Source: CAZSSH01 sp964609825 (GTDB taxonomy: Bacteria; Verrucomicrobiota; Lentisphaeria; Victivallales; Victivallaceae). From it: a stretch of DNA of 64,000 nucleotides. Where the stretch lies: assembly GCA_964609825.1 (NCBI GenBank), contig CAZSSH010000007.1, forward strand, positions 124,001 to 188,000. Direction: 5' to 3'. This document shows, one piece after another, positions 61,037 to 64,000 of this stretch (position 1 is its first letter; every line of letters starts with the position of its first letter). The notes under the pieces are model-generated. The model saw nothing but the letters and a program-made list of their open reading frames with translations, had not been told where the DNA came from and did no database searches. A program made the translations under genes and the position numbers.

Positions 61037-64000
61037 TTACTCGCCTAAAATAAACTTTTTGTAGACATAGGGGTACTTGCTCTCGCCGATGCCGGGGGTG
61101 GGGCCCATCCAGTAGTTGCGCCCGAAGCCGTCGTCGTCGTTGGCGATAAAGTTGAGGCCAAAGACGGTGCCGGGCACGGGCTTCATTTTCAACACTTCCC
61201 ACGGGATGGCGATGCGGTAACCGGTCAAATCGCCGGTGCGCGTGATGTCGCACTTGACTTTGTCAAGCGATTGTTGCAAACGGCCCTTTTCGTAAATGTA
61301 GTCAAACTCTTTTTGCGGTCCCTCGGGGGTCAGACCGAAACTCAGCTCATAATCGTCCTTGCCCAACGTGTAATCGTTGGGAACTGCGTTGGCCAAGGTG
61401 TCGATCACCATTTGGATTGAGTCGCCGCTCCACAGGCGACCGACTTTGCCGGGTGCATGGACATTGTCGGTGACGTCAATCGAGAGATAAAGATTGGTGT
61501 CATCGTAAGTAATCGCGCTTTGGATGCTTAAATTCTTTTCGCCGTCGTAACTGTTGCCGGGGTCGTTGGGGATCAAATAATTGCGGTTGTTCATCAACGG
61601 CAAGCGGCCGGCGGCGGGCAGCGCCGCCGCCGGGGTGAAGCGCGGGCAGGGGTAAAACTCGGCGCGGAATTTGGACTCGGCGCTGCCGAGATTGCTGATG
61701 ACTTTGACCGTGATTTCGCGGTTGTTGAGATTGTCATTGGCGGCAAATTCGAGCTTTTGGCTTTGTCCGGCCGCGAGCGACAAGGCGCGTTTGATTTCGG
61801 TAAAGTTTGCGCCGGAGATGACCAATTCGCCGTTGAAACTTGCGGTCCGCTCATTGGTAACGGTGATGGCAACGCATTTTTCGCCCAAAATCTGCCACTG
61901 ACAGCTCACGGGCGGCAGATCAAAGGTCGCATTTTTCAAGGCCTTGCTCATTTCTTCGCCGCTCACCGATTCGCCAATAACATAAACCGGGCTCCCTGAG
62001 AGTTGGAGTGTGACGGATTGGCCCGCGACCTCCACGGGATTGTTGAGGATGTCACGGACCTGGACGCTCTTGGCGGCCAAGGGGATCACGGCTTTGCACT
62101 CGACGCCCTGACTCGTCCAGAGGGCGGCCAGCGGTTTGCCGTCACGGTTGGTAAATTGGTAGCACTGGATGTCGCCGGAGGAGATGGCCTGATGCATGAC
62201 GGCCCCCTCCAAAATTTGAGCGGTGGCGCTATAGACCATGGCGGCGGGCAATGGCCGGGTGTTGCGCCAGATGCCGTACATATAGCGCTCTTTTTCGATG
62301 CAAAAGTCGGAGAGGAAGTAGACGATTTTATCAACCTTGGCGGCTTTGCCGAGGATCATCAATCTGCTCAGATATTGAGCGAAGCGCCGGGAGCTCTCCG
62401 ACAGATAATCGGCGTCGACGTCAAGCCCCCAGCCGATTTCGCCGTACCAGAGCTTGATCTCGGGATTGTACTCGTCGACGAGTTTGCGGACGGCCAGGGT
62501 CTTGTTGTACACCTGATTGGCATCGGGACCGATATCGCTCCGGTCATCACTCACGTAGCGGGCGTTGGCGTACGGGTGGATGGCGACCACGTCGAGGTTT
62601 TTTCCGGCGGCGGCCAGGACGACGCGGGCAAACGGGAAATTGCTGTTAAAGTCGACGCCGGAGATGCCGCAGCCGAGAATTTTGACATCGGGGCGCTGCT
62701 TTTTAATCAGCGGGGCGACGATATTGACCGCTTTGGCGTATTCTCCGGCGGCCTTGGGGATGTCGCCCTTAAACAAAGTGGGAAACGAGAGATCGGGCTC
62801 ATTCTCAATCTCGACGTAACTGACCGCCTTGCCGAGGTGATTCAAGGACTGACGGGCGAATTCGCAGTAATTCTCCGGGTCGGTGTACCCGGCGGCGTTT
62901 TGCAATTTGGCGGGCACTTTGGAGATCTCGAGGCACTCCAGCTGAAACAGTCCCGATTCCGACAGTTTTCGCAGATTTTCCGGAAATTGATAAGTGCCGT
63001 TGCTAAAGGGCAGATATTTCCAGTGGATAAAGTTGCGCGTGGTGTTGACGCCGATTTTTTTCAGTGCCTCGGGCGGCACCGGGCCAAAGGGATGGAGGCC
63101 GAAGAAAGAATCTTTGCCGAGTGTCAACGCCGGATCGACGACGAGAAAGGGCATGCTGGCATGATATTGTTTGCCGTTGCTTTCGGCGGTAAGGCGAATG
63201 ACGTAATAGCCGCGTTTGGCAACTTTGAGGACGGTCAGATGTTTGCTGAAACTTTCGCCGGGAGCAAGCTCCAGCGCCTGTTTCAGGATCGGCGCGGCAT
63301 TGCCGTAAAAGTCCTCCAGCGTCGCCGTCAAAGTGATGAGCGATTTGTCCTTTTGATTGTTGCGGACGCTGATGGTGCGCTCGACGGCGGCGGGATTGGC
63401 GGAGTAAACTTCCCCGGGCTCGGCGGAAGCGAGGACGCCGAGACTGACCGGCGATTCGGGCGAATACGCCTGCGGCGCGGAGCCCTCGCTTAACTGCATG
63501 GCGTCGAGCCAGACGGTGGCATCTTTGGGGAAATCAAAATTGAGCTGCAAGCTGGTTGACAGCTTTTGCGCCGGGATGATCACGGACAACGTCTGCCACT
63601 CGTTGTTGAGCTCCCATTGGCCGCGACCGACGGTCATATAATTTTGACTGTTGACCGTCAAGCTCAAGGCGGCGGTCTTGTCCGCCTTGGCGCGGCAGCT
63701 TATGACATAGCTTTTGTTGGGCACCATGGCCCGCAGCAAATAGCCGGAGCGGAAGCCCTTGCCGGGGTCGATCCGCAACGAATATTTGCCGTCAAACGCC
63801 TGCTTGTCGTCGCGGGGGAGTAAAAAAAAACCGACTTCGGTTTCAAACGAGCTGTCAAAGGGCCACAAATTTTGGCTGATCCCGGCGGGTTGATTGCCGG
63901 CATCGTTGAGCGTGGTTTTTTTGCCGTCCGAGTAAGTTGTTTGCAGATCGTCGAGGTAGAGTTTGCCCTGATCGTTGGCCGCGCGGTTGACAAACAAAAA
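61037..64000 (-). CDS. Large GH39-like enzyme with CBM9-like module, 5' end beyond the window
   Basis: The frame is open through the last base, so at least 987 residues are present and the start is missing. The N-terminal visible part (about 1-200) looks like a carbohydrate-binding beta-sandwich. A clan-A barrel follows with FFGLHPFGPVPPEALKKIGVN, the acid/base region YVEIENEPDL and the nucleophile region KLWYGEIGWG, as in GH39-like enzymes. A C-terminal segment with AITYDDTNLYLSIDVTDNVHAPG and DSIQMVIDT matches CBM9. The layout is like the enzyme at 41973-45056. Its stop lies two bases after the stop of the convergent AraC gene. Substrate unknown. Confidence 0.75.
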   Translation of the reverse strand, partial: FLFVNRAANDQGKLYLDDLQTTYSDGKKTTLNDAGNQPAGISQNLWPFDSSFETEVGFFLLPRDDKQAFDGKYSLRIDPGKGFRSGYLLRAMVPNKSYVISCRAKADKTAALSLTVNSQNYMTVGRGQWELNNEWQTLSVIIPAQKLSTSLQLNFDFPKDATVWLDAMQLSEGSAPQAYSPESPVSLGVLASAEPGEVYSANPAAVERTISVRNNQKDKSLITLTATLEDFYGNAAPILKQALELAPGESFSKHLTVLKVAKRGYYVIRLTAESNGKQYHASMPFLVVDPALTLGKDSFFGLHPFGPVPPEALKKIGVNTTRNFIHWKYLPFSNGTYQFPENLRKLSESGLFQLECLEISKVPAKLQNAAGYTDPENYCEFARQSLNHLGKAVSYVEIENEPDLSFPTLFKGDIPKAAGEYAKAVNIVAPLIKKQRPDVKILGCGISGVDFNSNFPFARVVLAAAGKNLDVVAIHPYANARYVSDDRSDIGPDANQVYNKTLAVRKLVDEYNPEIKLWYGEIGWGLDVDADYLSESSRRFAQYLSRLMILGKAAKVDKIVYFLSDFCIEKERYMYGIWRNTRPLPAAMVYSATAQILEGAVMHQAISSGDIQCYQFTNRDGKPLAALWTSQGVECKAVIPLAAKSVQVRDILNNPVEVAGQSVTLQLSGSPVYVIGESVSGEEMSKALKNATFDLPPVSCQWQILGEKCVAITVTNERTASFNGELVISGANFTEIKRALSLAAGQSQKLEFAANDNLNNREITVKVISNLGSAESKFRAEFYPCPRFTPAAALPAAGRLPLMNNRNYLIPNDPGNSYDGEKNLSIQSAITYDDTNLYLSIDVTDNVHAPGKVGRLWSGDSIQMVIDTLANAVPNDYTLGKDDYELSFGLTPEGPQKEFDYIYEKGRLQQSLDKVKCDITRTGDLTGYRIAIPWEVLKMKPVPGTVFGLNFIANDDDGFGRNYWMGPTPGIGESKYPYVYKKFILGE

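Noticed and set aside
62003..63493. 496-residue plus-strand open frame opposite the large GH39-like gene
   Set aside because: Antisense to a gene with catalytic and CBM9-like motifs; no domain of its own is visible.
1..64000. tRNA, rRNA, CRISPR arrays, insertion sequences, phage genes, riboswitches
   Set aside because: I looked for cloverleaf-like sequences, regularly spaced repeats, transposase or integrase motifs and known riboswitch cores and saw none; short RNAs could still be missed by eye.

Overview
The window is almost wall-to-wall protein-coding DNA. I found no rRNA, tRNA, CRISPR array or insertion sequence. The gene content suggests a Gram-negative-type bacterium of the PVC group, most likely Lentisphaerota (Victivallales-like). 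The reasons are two pseudopilin-like proteins of the kind expanded in that group, sparse use of outer-membrane-type lipoproteins, several large glycoside hydrolases with CBM9-like or NPCBM-like modules, a short alanyl-tRNA synthetase, and a Rho factor with a long disordered N-terminus. This placement is inference; no marker gene such as 16S rRNA is present.

Layout. (1) 1-266: the end of a tyrosine autokinase (BY-kinase) with a striking (Gly-Tyr)13 tail. (2) 307-20841: seventeen tightly coupled plus-strand genes, most joined by ATGA or GTGA overlaps. They encode five beta-propeller proteins, a 2[4Fe-4S] ferredoxin, a radical SAM enzyme, a DUF116-polyprenyl synthetase fusion, a half-size alpha/alpha-barrel protein, a squalene-hopene-cyclase-like enzyme with the catalytic DxDD motif, a Tat-like cysteine mini-protein, a NapG-like and a NapH-like iron-sulfur pair, a NuoE-NuoF-ferredoxin fusion, a NuoG/GltD-type iron-sulfur protein, and a LolD/FtsX-type ABC exporter. 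I do not know a described system with this composition, and it is the main discovery candidate. It looks like terpenoid synthesis tied to NAD(P)H-linked membrane electron transfer and export to the envelope. (3) 20861-20892: a bidirectional terminator. (4) 31244-20907, minus strand: a nine-gene run with Nudix hydrolase, ribokinase, FAD oxidoreductase, HD hydrolase, inositol-monophosphatase-type enzyme, rimO, pgsA, a ketopantoate-reductase-like enzyme and a GH38 alpha-mannosidase.

(5) 31350-34631, plus strand: coaE, rho, an FtsB/DivIC-like protein and signal peptidase I. (6) 34706-39922, minus strand: an unknown two-TM protein, a pseudopilin, a glycosyltransferase, DsbD and a WCPWC thioredoxin. 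(7) 40155-45056, plus strand: a GntR-type regulator with a promoter embedded in an inverted repeat, a second pseudopilin and a secreted GH39-like enzyme. (8) 45092-47439, minus strand: a second WCPWC thioredoxin and three tandem paralogous zinc-ribbon membrane proteins. (9) 47608-49977, plus strand: a lipoprotein and pepD, separated by the first copy of a dispersed ~165-bp repeat. (10) 50043-55519, minus strand: a STAS protein, short alaS, the second repeat copy, an acidic unknown, a DUF89 phosphatase, a HIT protein and an M24 peptidase. (11) 55588-57216, plus strand: plsY and gpsA, which with pgsA cover glycerophospholipid synthesis.

(12) 57292-61034: a GH36 alpha-galactosidase and an SMR-like membrane protein, divergent from an AraC regulator. 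(13) 61037-64000, minus strand: the 3' part of a large GH39-like/CBM9 protein running off the window. No gap between genes exceeds 300 bases. The longest are 52355-52598 (holding repeat copy 2) and 39923-40154 (the divergent GntR/thioredoxin promoter region).
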